A stretch of 64,000 bases of DNA from Allomyces arbusculus (Eukaryota > Blastocladiomycota > Blastocladiomycetes > Blastocladiales > Blastocladiaceae): contig JADHYV010000003.1 in the NCBI GenBank assembly GCA_027604705.1, positions 868,001 to 932,000 of the forward strand, written 5' to 3'. Under the pieces are notes generated by a model. That model saw nothing but the letters and a program-made list of their open reading frames with translations. It did not search any database and had not been told where the DNA came from. Below are positions 55,445-64,000 of this stretch, piece after piece. The position numbers and the translations under genes were made by a program. The first letter of the stretch is position 1; the number at the start of each line of letters is the position of its first letter.

Positions 55445-56004
55445 AAAAGTAGGTGTTTGCGTTCACAGAATGGCATCATCTGTCATGATACAACTTTCCC
55501 GGACAAGGCGGTCGCGTACTGCAGCACGAACTGGGCTTGGGTCAAAGAGGTCCCGCTCGTCCGCGCCCACTTTGACGCCGAGCTCTCTCAAACGCTCGGC
55601 GATGGGAAGAAACCCAACGACGCGAGTAATATCTGGCGAGCGATGCTGTCCACAAACAGAACCAGAACATGGAGAGTCGGCGCGAGTTGGTGGAGAAGAC
55701 GCGGATGAACCGCAGCGAGCCAGTCGAAATGCGCGGTCATGAGATGCGGGAATGGCCGTGCGAGCAGCGTGTCAAAGGCGGAATGGGGTGCTGTCACAAC
55801 GAGCGTGAGTTTGCGCAATCGCGCACGCGGAACTTGTGCCAGCAAGCGCGCCTTGATGCTGTATTTACCGCGACTACTTGCAACAATCGCCAGCTCTTCG
55901 AGATTTTGCTGCAACTGCAAAAAGGTCGCGAGGTTCTCGTGACTCCGATTGAAGACTTCAACAGAGAGGCCGATGGCAGATCGATGGCGACGCTCCCAGT
56001 TCAA
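55445..56004 (-). pseudogene. 3' relic of an F-box-like gene paralogue
   Basis: This stretch encodes a decayed copy of the C-terminal half of the gene at 57285-58517. Matching phrases are VEVFNRSHENLATFLQLQQNLEEL (intact gene: VEVLNRSHEYLVSFLQSQQNLEEL), ARLLAQVPRARLRKL (ARLLAQVPRTRLHNL) and ERDLFDPSPVRAA. The last lies in a different frame from the first two, so at least one frameshift separates them, near 55580-55600. The 5' half, including the F-box-like part, is missing or too decayed to recognise upstream of 56004. It is on the same strand as the intact gene, about 1.3 kb downstream of it, and fits a tandem duplicate that lost function. Confidence 0.65.
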
Positions 56005-57284
56005 GTCGCAGTCACACAGTTGTCAAGAGTGACATGAGCGTGAGCGGAAATTGTACGAGATGTGACATGTAAATCCGGCTCACAGGTGCGGGCAGTGCAG
56101 ATCGGCCGGCGAGTTGTCAGTGCAGAAGCCCTTTTGACATCTGAAATTCACAACAAGCAAAACGCGACAAATAACGACGCATCAAAAATTGTATCGACAT
56201 CGAACAACAGCAGGGCCATTCCCTGCAACAAGCGTGAGATCCACGGCACGAGTCTTGCGCGCGCTGGTCGTGTCGAGCTTTTGAAGCTTGGTGCGCTTGT
56301 GGTTGTGATCCAGCACTGGAGGCGCAGCTGGCTTGGTAGGCAGCACCGCGTCCTTGGGGGTCAGCACACGCTTGGTGACTGGCACAGTTTCGCGGCCAGG
56401 AAGGTGCTTGGAACCGATTCGCAACACGACTTTTTCGGCACGCGCGGGTTGAGCGGCCGGTTTCGGTTGGGCGGCGGGATTGTGGCGACCAGTGCGCATG
56501 ACCGGGTGGAGTAGGTTGGGCGGCTGGTACAGGCTCAAGACGAAAGACCAGCACTTGCGGGCCGAGGCGCGAGAATCGGGCGAGTCGCCTGCTTGGTAAA
56601 GAACGCAGCGTCACTGATAATGTCCTTGTAATACGCGTCGAGCTCGCGGCGGTGCCAGTGGAACCAAATATGGTTCAGTGCGTCGTCCATAAAGATCCTG
56701 TTGGGCGGCAAGACAAACCAAACCAGCGGGTCAGACAAGTGCGTGGCACGCGAAATCACAACAAAGAGGCTATGAACGATGCATGGCGGCCTCACACACC
56801 GCTTCATAGGGTCGACCTCGGCCAAGCGTGCAAACGTTGGCAAGCGCAGATGTCATGGTCATTTTGGAAGCGACTCGATCCCCAAATTGAACCGTACTGA
56901 GGCTCAGCTGGTTTGCGAGATCAGACATGACTTCCTGCGACAGAGGCACGACAATCAGTTCCGAAAATATCGGCAGCTCCTTGGTGAGCGTGAAGTAGAG
57001 AGAAAATGAAGTGGGAAAGTGCGCACGCAATGTCAGTTGGAAGGTGCTGAAGGTGCAAATGAGATCAGCATCAATCAATCAGGAATGGAGCATGGAACAG
57101 CAAATGCGGAGCCACAAACCAAATTGTGTTGGTACAGCCATCACACAGGGGAAGAACATCACAAACAGTGTCACACACTATCTGTCGTCTCAAATGTTTT
57201 TCTCCACATATGTCAGTCTCAACAGGAGGAAGATTACCAGCGACATATCAAGCCATTCCAGTTATATTCATCAGCCTGTGATCA
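56005..57284 (-). other. Unidentified locus; possible spliced minus-strand gene
   Basis: Several minus-strand frames here are of mixed, protein-like composition: about 57010-56830 (SDLANQLSLSTVQFGDRVASK), 56760-56540 (IFMDDALNHIWFHWHRRELDAYYKDIISDA) and 56538-56182 (Pro/Lys-rich with TKLQKLDTT). They lie in order and could be exons of one gene of about 250-300 residues, with an acceptor-like CCAACAG just before the second. I could not place a unique start and splice set, and I recognise no family with confidence; a cyclin-like fold is a weak possibility only. The stretch from 56110 to 56005 and the AT-richer part above 57080 show nothing further. Confidence 0.3.
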
Positions 57285-58517
57285 TTAAGCCCCCTGCTCA
57301 GATGGGCGAAAATAGAAAACGTGTGTTTGCGTCGATGTACTCGCACTATGAATTTCCACGGTCGAACTTTCCTTGAGAATGCGGTCGCATGCTGCTGCGC
57401 GAACTGGACTGGGGTCAAAGAGGTCGCGCTCATCAGCACACACCATGACACGCAGCTCCTTCAATTTCACAGCGACAGGTAGAAACGCGAGCACGCGAGA
57501 GATATCTTGGGAGGCCACACGGTCCAAGAACACAACTAGAACGTGAAGAGTCGGTGCAAGATGACAAAGCAAGTGTGGGTGGGTTGATGCAAACCAGTCC
57601 AGACTGGCAGATGTGAGATGCGGGAATGGCAACGCCAGAAGCCCATCAAAGGCAGAATTGGGTGCTGTCACGCCCAGCACGAGGTTGTGCAACCGTGTGC
57701 GCGGAACTTGAGCCAGCAGGCGCGCCTTGAGGTTGTGATGGCGAGAACAGGTAGCATTAATCATCAACTCTTCGAGATTCTGCTGGGACTGCAAAAACGA
57801 GACGAGATACTCGTGGCTGCGGTTGAGGACCTCCACAACAAGGAAAAAATGGCGCAGCGTATGTGGCGGTACAGCAAGGAAGAATCGTGCCCACGTCTTC
57901 ATGCTGCGAGTGGAGTGATATGATAGGGTCACATTCAGAGAGACAAGTCGTGGTGAAATAATCTGGACAGAGGGCGGGATACCACGTAGCGCCAATTGAG
58001 GACCCATTGTACAGCATCGGAACGGGAGCAGGGAGCGATAAGGAACCATAGCAAGGTTTGGGCCATCCACACAGGTTGGAAAATCAAGCAACAAGTATGC
58101 CCGGCCATCCATATAGGCCATCAGCGTGCACGCTTGAGGCACAAGAACAGCTGGTGCAAACCGTTTACCAAATGCAACTGGGCCAGTACCATGCGGGCGT
58201 CCCAGGTCGAGCTGTGTGGGATTGATGATTTGGACCATCATGTTGGAAGGTGTGCCATTGCAACCCATGGTTGCCACCCTTAATGTTGCAAACCGGGTGG
58301 CAAGGCGGATGCATGCATCGATGGCAGGAGCGTAGAGACGAGGCGAGGCGCGGGCAAGCTGGACGAGCACGCCATCGTCAGCAGCATCAAGGAGGCTGGC
58401 AATGCGGGTTTGGAGCTCAAAAGGAAGTAATTCGAGCATCGTGTCTGTGGAGCTGGCAATCAACAACTGCTTGAACGCGTAATTTGCTGCTGCGGCGGGG
58501 TCTTGATGCGGCTGCAA
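57285..58517 (-). CDS. F-box-like protein
   Basis: A single 410-codon exon. An F-box-like motif starts near residue 28: ELLPFELQTRIASLLDAADD, then LVQLARASPRLYAPAIDACI, matching the LPxEL..I...L...DL..la.vsk pattern. The remainder is Leu-rich with repeating helix-strand character (for example SLNVTLSYHSTRSMKTWARF, QQNLEELMINA, LRVMVCADERDLFD), like divergent leucine-rich repeats. F-box proteins recruit substrates to SCF ubiquitin ligases via Skp1. The start could also be the Met at residue 27, immediately before the F-box. The base composition is less GC-rich than neighbouring housekeeping genes. A decayed partial copy lies at 55445-56004, so the gene belongs to a small, locally duplicating family. 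Confidence 0.55.
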   Translation of the reverse strand: MQPHQDPAAAANYAFKQLLIASSTDTMLELLPFELQTRIASLLDAADDGVLVQLARASPRLYAPAIDACIRLATRFATLRVATMGCNGTPSNMMVQIINPTQLDLGRPHGTGPVAFGKRFAPAVLVPQACTLMAYMDGRAYLLLDFPTCVDGPNLAMVPYRSLLPFRCCTMGPQLALRGIPPSVQIISPRLVSLNVTLSYHSTRSMKTWARFFLAVPPHTLRHFFLVVEVLNRSHEYLVSFLQSQQNLEELMINATCSRHHNLKARLLAQVPRTRLHNLVLGVTAPNSAFDGLLALPFPHLTSASLDWFASTHPHLLCHLAPTLHVLVVFLDRVASQDISRVLAFLPVAVKLKELRVMVCADERDLFDPSPVRAAACDRILKESSTVEIHSASTSTQTHVFYFRPSEQGA

Positions 58518-59221
58518 ACACTCGTGCAGCGAAATGGATGTTGAGAAAAAAGTGGAGAGAAGGGCGTTTCAGCCGAGTACCGCCAGTTTTTGAACGACAC
58601 GAAATGGCCCGTCGCCTCGAAAATCGCACGTGCCAGAGCGTGTCAACAAAGCTAAATTTTAAAATCTTCGAATGCCGTAGCAAGCGGCGTAGGTCGGAGT
58701 GGCTAGTTACTACGCAGTCCATATTGACGTCTACGACCTGGATTCAAACCATACCCCGGGCGTGTCTGTGACCTTGGCCTGGCTCACCACTGGGGCTGCT
58801 TGATGTTTTGGATGGGAGATGCGCTGTCTCAACCCACCCCTTTAGAACAACAGTGAGCGACAGTGAGCGAAGCACATCACGATGGCCTCGCACTCCCATC
58901 AACCAGTTCCTGTGTGCGCGTTTCGTTCGGACTGATGTCAAGTCTGATTCACCCCGCTTGCACGACGTGGACGCAGGCCGAGCTTGCAGCGCCCTGACGA
59001 GATCCTCAAAACAGACATATCCTTCCACAGCTGCTCCGTCGACATGCAAGCGCTCTGACATGCAAGCACTCGCCGCACACATGACCCCAATGTCTATGCA
59101 TGACGAAGGTCGACTGACGCTCAATGCCGTGCCGCTGTCACAATCGTCGCAACCACGACCATCACTGACGCCAACGCGACCGTCTCGGCGACCGTCTCCG
59201 CGTCGCGTGCCAAGATCGCCG
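58518..59221. other. Intergenic region, no gene seen
   Basis: About 700 nt between the F-box-like gene start and the FAS1 relic. Short frames only. A frame beginning at 59096 (MHDEGRLTLNAVPLS) could be a remnant of the FAS1 N-terminus, but I cannot confirm it. Confidence 0.35.
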
Positions 59222-62200
59222 CTTGCCGGCCACTTTCAAGGCGCTCATGGCCGATTTCCACCGCCAATACCTCACGACCTCGAATAAGGTGCACATGGCC
59301 ACGCGCGACCCCGTCGGTTTTCCGACCGAGACGGGCGACGACGACACGAGCCCGCAGGTGCTCGCCTTAAACTACGCCGCTGTCGAAACGCTCACCCGGT
59401 TCCTGCCCGCCGGTGAGGCCGCTGACGCGCTCGCCAAACTCACCAAGCCCATAACGCCCGCGTTCTTCTGCACGCCGCTGCAGGGGCAAAAGCCTGCGGC
59501 GGCACTCTCTGTCTTTGCCGTGTTTGGCGGCCAGGACACTCGACCGCGTATCTGGACAAATCGCGCGAAAGCGAGGCCGTTTATGGCACGCCGATCCGCG
59601 CGCTCGTGGATGCGGTCGATGCGCACTTGGCCAAGCTGCTGCAGTCGAGACAAGCCAAAGTGTTCACGAACGGCCGAGCGTGCGCAACTGGCTCGACCGG
59701 CCAGCGCGTGCGCCCGACGCAGATTATTTGGTTGCCGCGCTTGTGTCGATGCCGCTGATTGCGCTCACACAGTTCGTGTGGTACCTGGTCATGGTCACTT
59801 CCCTTAGTTCGACGTTTGCCGACGCGCGGAAACGGTGGTTTATTGGCTCTTTTTGAATCACGTTCGACCGTGCTCTCTCGCTCGTCGTGTCGAGCTGTGA
59901 TGCTAACCACTGGTGATGCGACTCCAATTTTTAGCTGCCTTGGGTCACCCGCAGGGCATGATTCCCGCAGTGGCCCTCGCCGCGTCCGACTCGGAATCGG
60001 CATTCCTCGCTAACACGCTGCAGGTATTGACGCTGCTCTTCCATTTTGGCACGCAAGCGACGCTCGCCTTCCCGCCGACGTCGGTCCCGCCGCGCGTGAC
60101 CGCTGACTTCGAAGAAATCGGCGAGGGCATCCTCTCCGCCACTGCAGTCGACCGCGTGCGCGACCTCGTGCAGGACAAGGCGTTGGGCGTCACGTTCCTC
60201 GCCAAGGACTTGCCGTGCCCGTGTTCGCCACGTCGGGCAAGGACCTGCGGATGTTGGACGGTGCCGATCTCGTCGTGTTCCTCGCCGACGAGATATGTAC
60301 GCGCGCGGTCGACTGGGAATCGCGACAGTGTTCAAGCCGACGACTCACTTTGTCGATTTCGGCCCCAGCGGCGCGTCGAGTGTCGTCGATCTGATTCATG
60401 GCAACAAGGAAGGGTCCGGCGCACAAATCATTCTCGCGTTGGTTTTTAACAACGTTTCGGGTATGCTCGGGCGGCTGGCGCTGCTTGACGCGAGCCGCGA
60501 CATGATCCCATACGCGCTGCACTGGGCCAAGGAACACCGCCCGCAGCTTGTCGAGGTCGGCGACGTCGTGCACCTCGACACCAAGTTCACGCGACAGATT
60601 GGGCGCCCGCCCGTCATGGTCGCGGGTATGACGCCGACCACTGTCTCGGCGCAGATTGTGTCAGCCACGCTCAATGCGGGTTACCATGCGGAACTCGCTG
60701 GCGGCGGCCACTTCACCGAGGCCATGCTGCGGGACAAGGTCAAGGATAACATGACGCAGGTCGTTCCGGGCAACGCGATCACGATCAACATGAAGTTTAT
60801 GAACCCGCGGGAGTGGGCGTTCCAGTACCCGCTCGTCCAGGCGCTGCGCCGCGAAGGGTTTCCGGTCGGGGGTTTGTGTCGCCGCCGGTGTCCCGCCGTT
60901 CGAGGCTAGCGAGATTCTCACGTCGCTCGCGGCGTGCAGGGATCAAGCACGTTGCGTTCAAGCCCGGTTAGGCCGACGCGATCATGCAGGTCGTGTGCAT
61001 TGACGAGGCGCACCTGAACATGCCGATCCTGTAGCAGTGGGCCGGCGGCCGCGCCGGTGGGCACCGCTTGTTCGAGAACATGCACGCGCTGTTGCTCGAG
61101 CACTACGCAGCGATTCGCTGGCGCAAGAACATTGAGCTCGTGGCTGGGTCCGGGCTCGGTGGGGTCCAGGACACGCTGCCGGACCTGATGGGCGACTGGG
61201 TGCAGGCCTATGCGCGGCCCGCGATGCCGTTTGACGCGGTCCTGTTTGGCTCGCGCATGCTCTTCGCCAAGGAGGCGCAGACGTCGGATGCCGCCAAGGA
61301 CCTGATCGTGTCGTGCCCGGGAATCAACGACGAGACCGGCTGGGAAAATGCTTATGTCAAGCCGACGGGTGGCATTCCACGCGGCGTCACCATGTACGCG
61401 TTGCATGCAACTACGGGCACGATCAAGCAGCTCTACAAGGAGCAAGCCCTAGCAGTGGGTCATGTCGTGTGTTCGAGTGTCCGTCTCGGGGGACTACAAC
61501 CTGATCCACACGGCGCCGCTGCTTACTGACTTAGCGGGCCCCGACGCGATCACGCACGGCATGTGGACGTCGGCGCTCACGCGTCGCTGGGCCAAGCTCT
61601 ATGCGGCCGAGAACCAGCCGCAGCGTGTGGTCTTGTTTGCCGTCGACTCTGTCGACGTGCCTGCCCAGCATGGAGCTCACGACGACGCTGCGCCACAACG
61701 ACATGCAAAAACGGCCACAAGATCATTGAAGTGACCGGCTCGACTGACCGCGCGATCGTCAAGGGCACCGCGCACGTTGTGCGGGCCCTGTCGTGCTTTG
61801 TCTTCACGGGCTAAGGGTCGCAGGAAGTCGGCATGAGCATGGACCTGACGAGGCATCGCCCGTCACACGCGAGGTTTGGGACTGCGCCAACAGCCGGTTC
61901 AAGTTCGAGTACAGATTCTCCACATTGGAGATTGTGTGGTCGAACCCCAGGTCCATGAGGATACATTGTGGTGGGCCGCGCGGGCGCAACATTCACGCCA
62001 ATTTCAGCAGCATGATCTACGACGCCATCGATCCAGAGCCGGGCAAGGTTGCGACCAAGTCGCACTTCCCCACGATTGGCGAGCACACTGGGTCCTGCAC
62101 GTTCACGGCGCCACAGGGCTGCTGTACGTGATGCAGTTCACGCAGCTGGCATTGACGCTCGTGGAAAAGGCCGCGTTTGCCGGCATGGAAGCGCACGGTC

Positions 62201-62290
62201 TGGTACCGCCGGACTGCCCGTTCGTGGGCCTCAGCGTACGGTGCACACTATCTGGCGCGTGCTGCAGCCGGCCCGATTCGTGATGCACTG
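59222..62290 (+). pseudogene. FAS1: Decayed fatty acid synthase beta-subunit (FAS1) gene
   Basis: Pieces of fungal FAS beta occur in the right order on one strand but in shifting frames. Acetyltransferase: FAVFGGQ near 59520, then LVSMPLIALTQFVWYLV and AALGHPQGMIPAVAL near 59940. Enoyl reductase: GRPPVMVAGMTPTTVSAQIV, NAGYHAELAGGGHF, ELVAGSGLGGVQDTLP, MPFDAVLFGSRM. Dehydratase tail: VSVSGDYNLIH, THGMWTSALTRRW. Malonyl/palmitoyl transferase start: [26 protein letters not shown]. Decay signs: the transferase serine motif GHSQG reads GHPQG (59943-59957). In-frame stops interrupt conserved runs at 60969-60971, 61032-61034 and 61812-61814. Several frameshifts are present. About 800 residues between reductase and dehydratase are gone, and the end is cut just before the GHSLGEY motif. 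One intron-like TTTTTAG acceptor survives at about 59933. Intact FAS1 is about 2000 residues. The family call is firm. Confidence 0.85.
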
Positions 62291-62577
62291 ACGCGTGGGC
62301 CGCACCAGACTTCGCCCACACTTCTTCGCTCCCTCGCTCCCAATTTTCAGATTTGGCTTTGCGCTGGTTTGTTGAGCATCATATATTGTTACTGCGTCCC
62401 TCTGATCGTCCTGGCTGTCGCCTATAACTGGTCAGGCAAAAAGGCACAGCGTGAGCAGGCAGCACGGTTGGACCCAGTCGCTTCATTTCTACTCGCGACC
62501 CCCCCCCCCCCCCCCCCCCAAAGAGCATGACACCGCAAAGCCGGCCAGACAGTATATATATATAGTTCGGACAGGTA
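62291..62577. other. Intergenic region with C21 run and TA repeat
   Basis: Between the FAS1 relic and the next gene. It contains an uninterrupted C run of 21 at 62499-62519 and a (TA)6 tract at 62553-62564. Confidence 0.6.
62499..62519. repeat. C21 homopolymer
   Basis: An uninterrupted run of 21 C, one of several long C/G runs in the window. Confidence 0.85.
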
Positions 62578-63358
62578 TCAAGGTTCAGTCTTGTGAGTTT
62601 TGCCTGAGGTAATCAGAATGCGCCGGAGTTTTCTGACGTGGCGATCATCCATCGCCGCTGTCTGCTGCTGCGGCATGCCTATCGTCGGCTTGACCGTGTC
62701 ACTCCCCGACAGCACGACGCCCTCGGCAGGCCCCACTGCCGCCGACCCAACTGGTGCCGCCACCGCCGCCGTCGACGACGAGCCGGCCTCGCCACCCTCA
62801 CTGGTCCCGGTATTCGCAAACTTAGCCGCGAGCGCCTGCTGCGCCTGCGCGATCATCAGCTTGACCGTCGCCTGGGCGGCCGGCGCGATCCGCACAAACT
62901 TCTTGACGCCAATCTCTACGACGTTGCACCAGGCCGGCACTGTTTTGGTGAGCAAATGCTGGTACTTGGTCGCCATCTGCAACGACATGGGCGCATGCGC
63001 CGTTGCGGGATATCATAGGCGAGGAATTCCGGTTTCGAGACGACCTCCCGCTCCTCTTCCGAAACGTCCTCGTCGTCGTCCTCGTCGCGAGGGGCGGTGG
63101 TGATCGATGGGCGCGAGGTGGCCGAGGTCGGACACGACGTGGCAATATTCAGGGTAGGGCGCGGTGTGACGTCGGTGGTCGTCGTCGCAGGGGCTGCGAG
63201 GGCCGCAAGGGCTGCGAGGGAAGCAAGGGCTGCAGGGCGGGGGTGTTGGCGGACGTGAGCTGAGCGGGGGATGATCGGCGCTTCTTGGACTCGAGGGCTC
63301 GATTGATGATGGCGAGCGCAAGCGCGCTCCGCGTGCCTCGGTTGGCCGGGGTCGCCAT
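62578..63358 (-). CDS. Hypothetical protein, incompletely resolved exons
   Basis: The 3' exon is well defined: 62976-62578, entered at a TTGCAG acceptor, encoding 132 residues. It opens MATKYQHLLTKTVPAWCNVVEIGVKKFVRIAP and then a helix ATVKLMIAQAQQALAAK, with a Ser/Gly/Ala linker and a basic end. Upstream, 63045 carries a GTCGTC donor at the end of an acidic block (DEDDDEDVSEEERE), in phase with the 3' exon. The likely first exon starts at 63358 (MATPANRGTRSALALAIINR) in another frame, so one more intron lies in the 63060-63260 Ala/Pro-rich stretch, where I could not choose the site. The family is unknown. A possible domain is the conserved-looking 40 residues at the start of the last exon. 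Confidence 0.4.
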
Positions 63359-63699
63359 GGCTGCGAGGGGGGGGGGGGGGGGGGCGGGGGCTGATGCTGG
63401 CAGGGGTATTTCGTGGCGAGTAGCTGGCAGCGGCGAGGAGCGGCAAGGAGGAAGTGGTTTGCTTGGTTTGGCCGATGTTGGCGTGGACGTGCAGCTGAAG
63501 AGGGGTTTTCTGAAACCCCCAAACCACCGATTGCACTCGGTGCCGTGCAAGGGCAAGAAGAATGAAACCTATGTAAATCAGCATCCACTGCCTCTTCGAG
63601 CAAGCGTGGTATGGGTTGGACACAACGGTAGGCCCGTATACACTGTCCCTGATCTCCATTTTTTTAAAGCGCGACTTGCTGCAACCTTTTCCACCAATC
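63359..63699. other. Intergenic region with G18 run
   Basis: About 340 nt between the starts of two divergent genes, with an uninterrupted run of 18 G at 63367-63384 immediately upstream of the minus-strand ATG. It likely holds both promoters. Confidence 0.5.
63367..63384. repeat. G18 homopolymer
   Basis: An uninterrupted run of 18 G just upstream of the minus-strand start at 63358. Confidence 0.85.
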
Positions 63700-64000
63700 A
63701 TGTCCACCTCAACCAACGCCGCATTCCACCCGTCCGCGGCCCCTGTACCGAGCATGTCGCCAGGCCCAATACCAACCGGCGCGCCCAGCTCGAGCCCACC
63801 CACGTCCTCGTCGCCAACTCCAGCGCCCACATCGCGATTCCATGCGCTTCACCGCGCGCGCGGCGCCGGCTCCCTCTCCACCACCGCGCACCGCGACCGG
63901 ACACGTCAACGCGCGCGAGACCAAGCGCGTGCGGCTCGTGCGGCATTACAGGACCGCGCGCGCGAAGCCGCGACGGGGACGTCGTTGGCGCAGCAAGCGG
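63700..64000 (+). CDS. 5' end of a gene running off the window
   Basis: An open frame begins at the ATG at 63700 (CCAATCATGTCC) and stays open to the window end, about 100 codons. The residues are Pro/Ser/Thr/Ala-rich (STNAAFHPSAAPVPSM, then SSSPPTSSSPTPAPTS), turning basic and helical (RDQARAARAALQDRAREAA). This is a disordered N-terminus with no recognisable domain, so the function cannot be assigned. It is divergent from the gene ending at 62578. Confidence 0.5.
   Translation, partial: MSTSTNAAFHPSAAPVPSMSPGPIPTGAPSSSPPTSSSPTPAPTSRFHALHRARGAGSLSTTAHRDRTRQRARDQARAARAALQDRAREAATGTSLAQQA

Noticed and set aside
56535-57078. A cyclin-box assignment for the frames here.
   Set aside because: The order of hydrophobic residues does not give a full cyclin box and the exons are unresolved.
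58690-58790. A tRNA-like T-arm phrase (GGTTTGAATCC on the minus strand), and similar short B-box-like matches near 3930.
   Set aside because: No matching stems, anticodon arm or A box around them.

Overview
The window looks like nuclear DNA of a GC-rich zoosporic (early-diverging) fungus. The inference rests on gene content: fungal-type regulators and enzymes (an ERT1/AcuK Zn2Cys6-PAS activator, a TSC10-type reductase, a relic of the fungal beta-type fatty acid synthase, kinesin-1, Rpd3-class HDAC, Mediator head subunits). It also rests on style: strong GC bias at third positions, many 40-230 nt introns with GTACGT/GTGCGT-like donors, and CACCATG-type starts. Blastocladiomycota such as Allomyces would fit, but I cannot prove this from the sequence. 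Almost every gene is spliced. I rebuilt the exons by hand from splice signals, reading frame and family conservation, and in most multi-exon models the exon lengths sum to an exact, stop-free frame.

Layout. 1-8 kb: a membrane-anchored GH20 (hexosaminidase)-like protein and a secreted acidic-Cys/Thr-Pro repeat protein. 8.9-11.8 kb: a five-exon kinesin-1. 12.6-21.1 kb (minus): two tandem CLC-type chloride transporters with altered ion-pathway motifs and His-rich tails. 22-23.2 kb (minus): an ETT1-like protein. 23.9-27.5 kb (plus): two tandem paralogous single-pass membrane proteins of a family I do not recognise. 29.2-31.9 kb: a divergent pair, a Sel1-repeat protein and Mediator subunit 20. 32.6-35 kb: an Hsp110/Sse1 chaperone. 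35.5-36.4 kb: a small helical protein with an unresolved second exon. 36.9-38.7 kb: a transmembrane protein with a secreted Cys domain and a cytoplasmic SH3 domain. 39.4-42.8 kb (minus): three tandem hotdog thioesterases with identical gene structure. 43.5-45 kb (minus): a PA2G4/EBP1-like protein. 45.5-45.8 kb (minus): a 47-residue membrane microprotein. 46-48.2 kb: a Mediator 17-like subunit. 48.9-51 kb: ERT1/AcuK. 51.5-53.5 kb: class I HDAC. 53.7-55 kb (minus): a 3-ketodihydrosphingosine reductase. 55.4-58.5 kb: an F-box-like gene, a 3' relic of its paralogue and an unidentified locus. 59.2-62.3 kb: a decayed fatty acid synthase beta (FAS1) pseudogene. 62.6-64 kb: an incompletely resolved gene and the 5' end of a gene running off the window.

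How the parts relate. I see no operon-like pathway cluster. The recurring theme is local tandem duplication (CLC pair, single-pass membrane pair, thioesterase trio, F-box gene plus relic) within ordinary housekeeping genes for transcription (MED17, MED20, HDAC, ERT1), proteostasis (Hsp110), transport and sphingolipid synthesis. The most unusual items are the CLC pair, which shares non-canonical residues at the gating glutamate and at the GxFxP motif, and the unrecognised membrane-protein pair at 24-27.5 kb.
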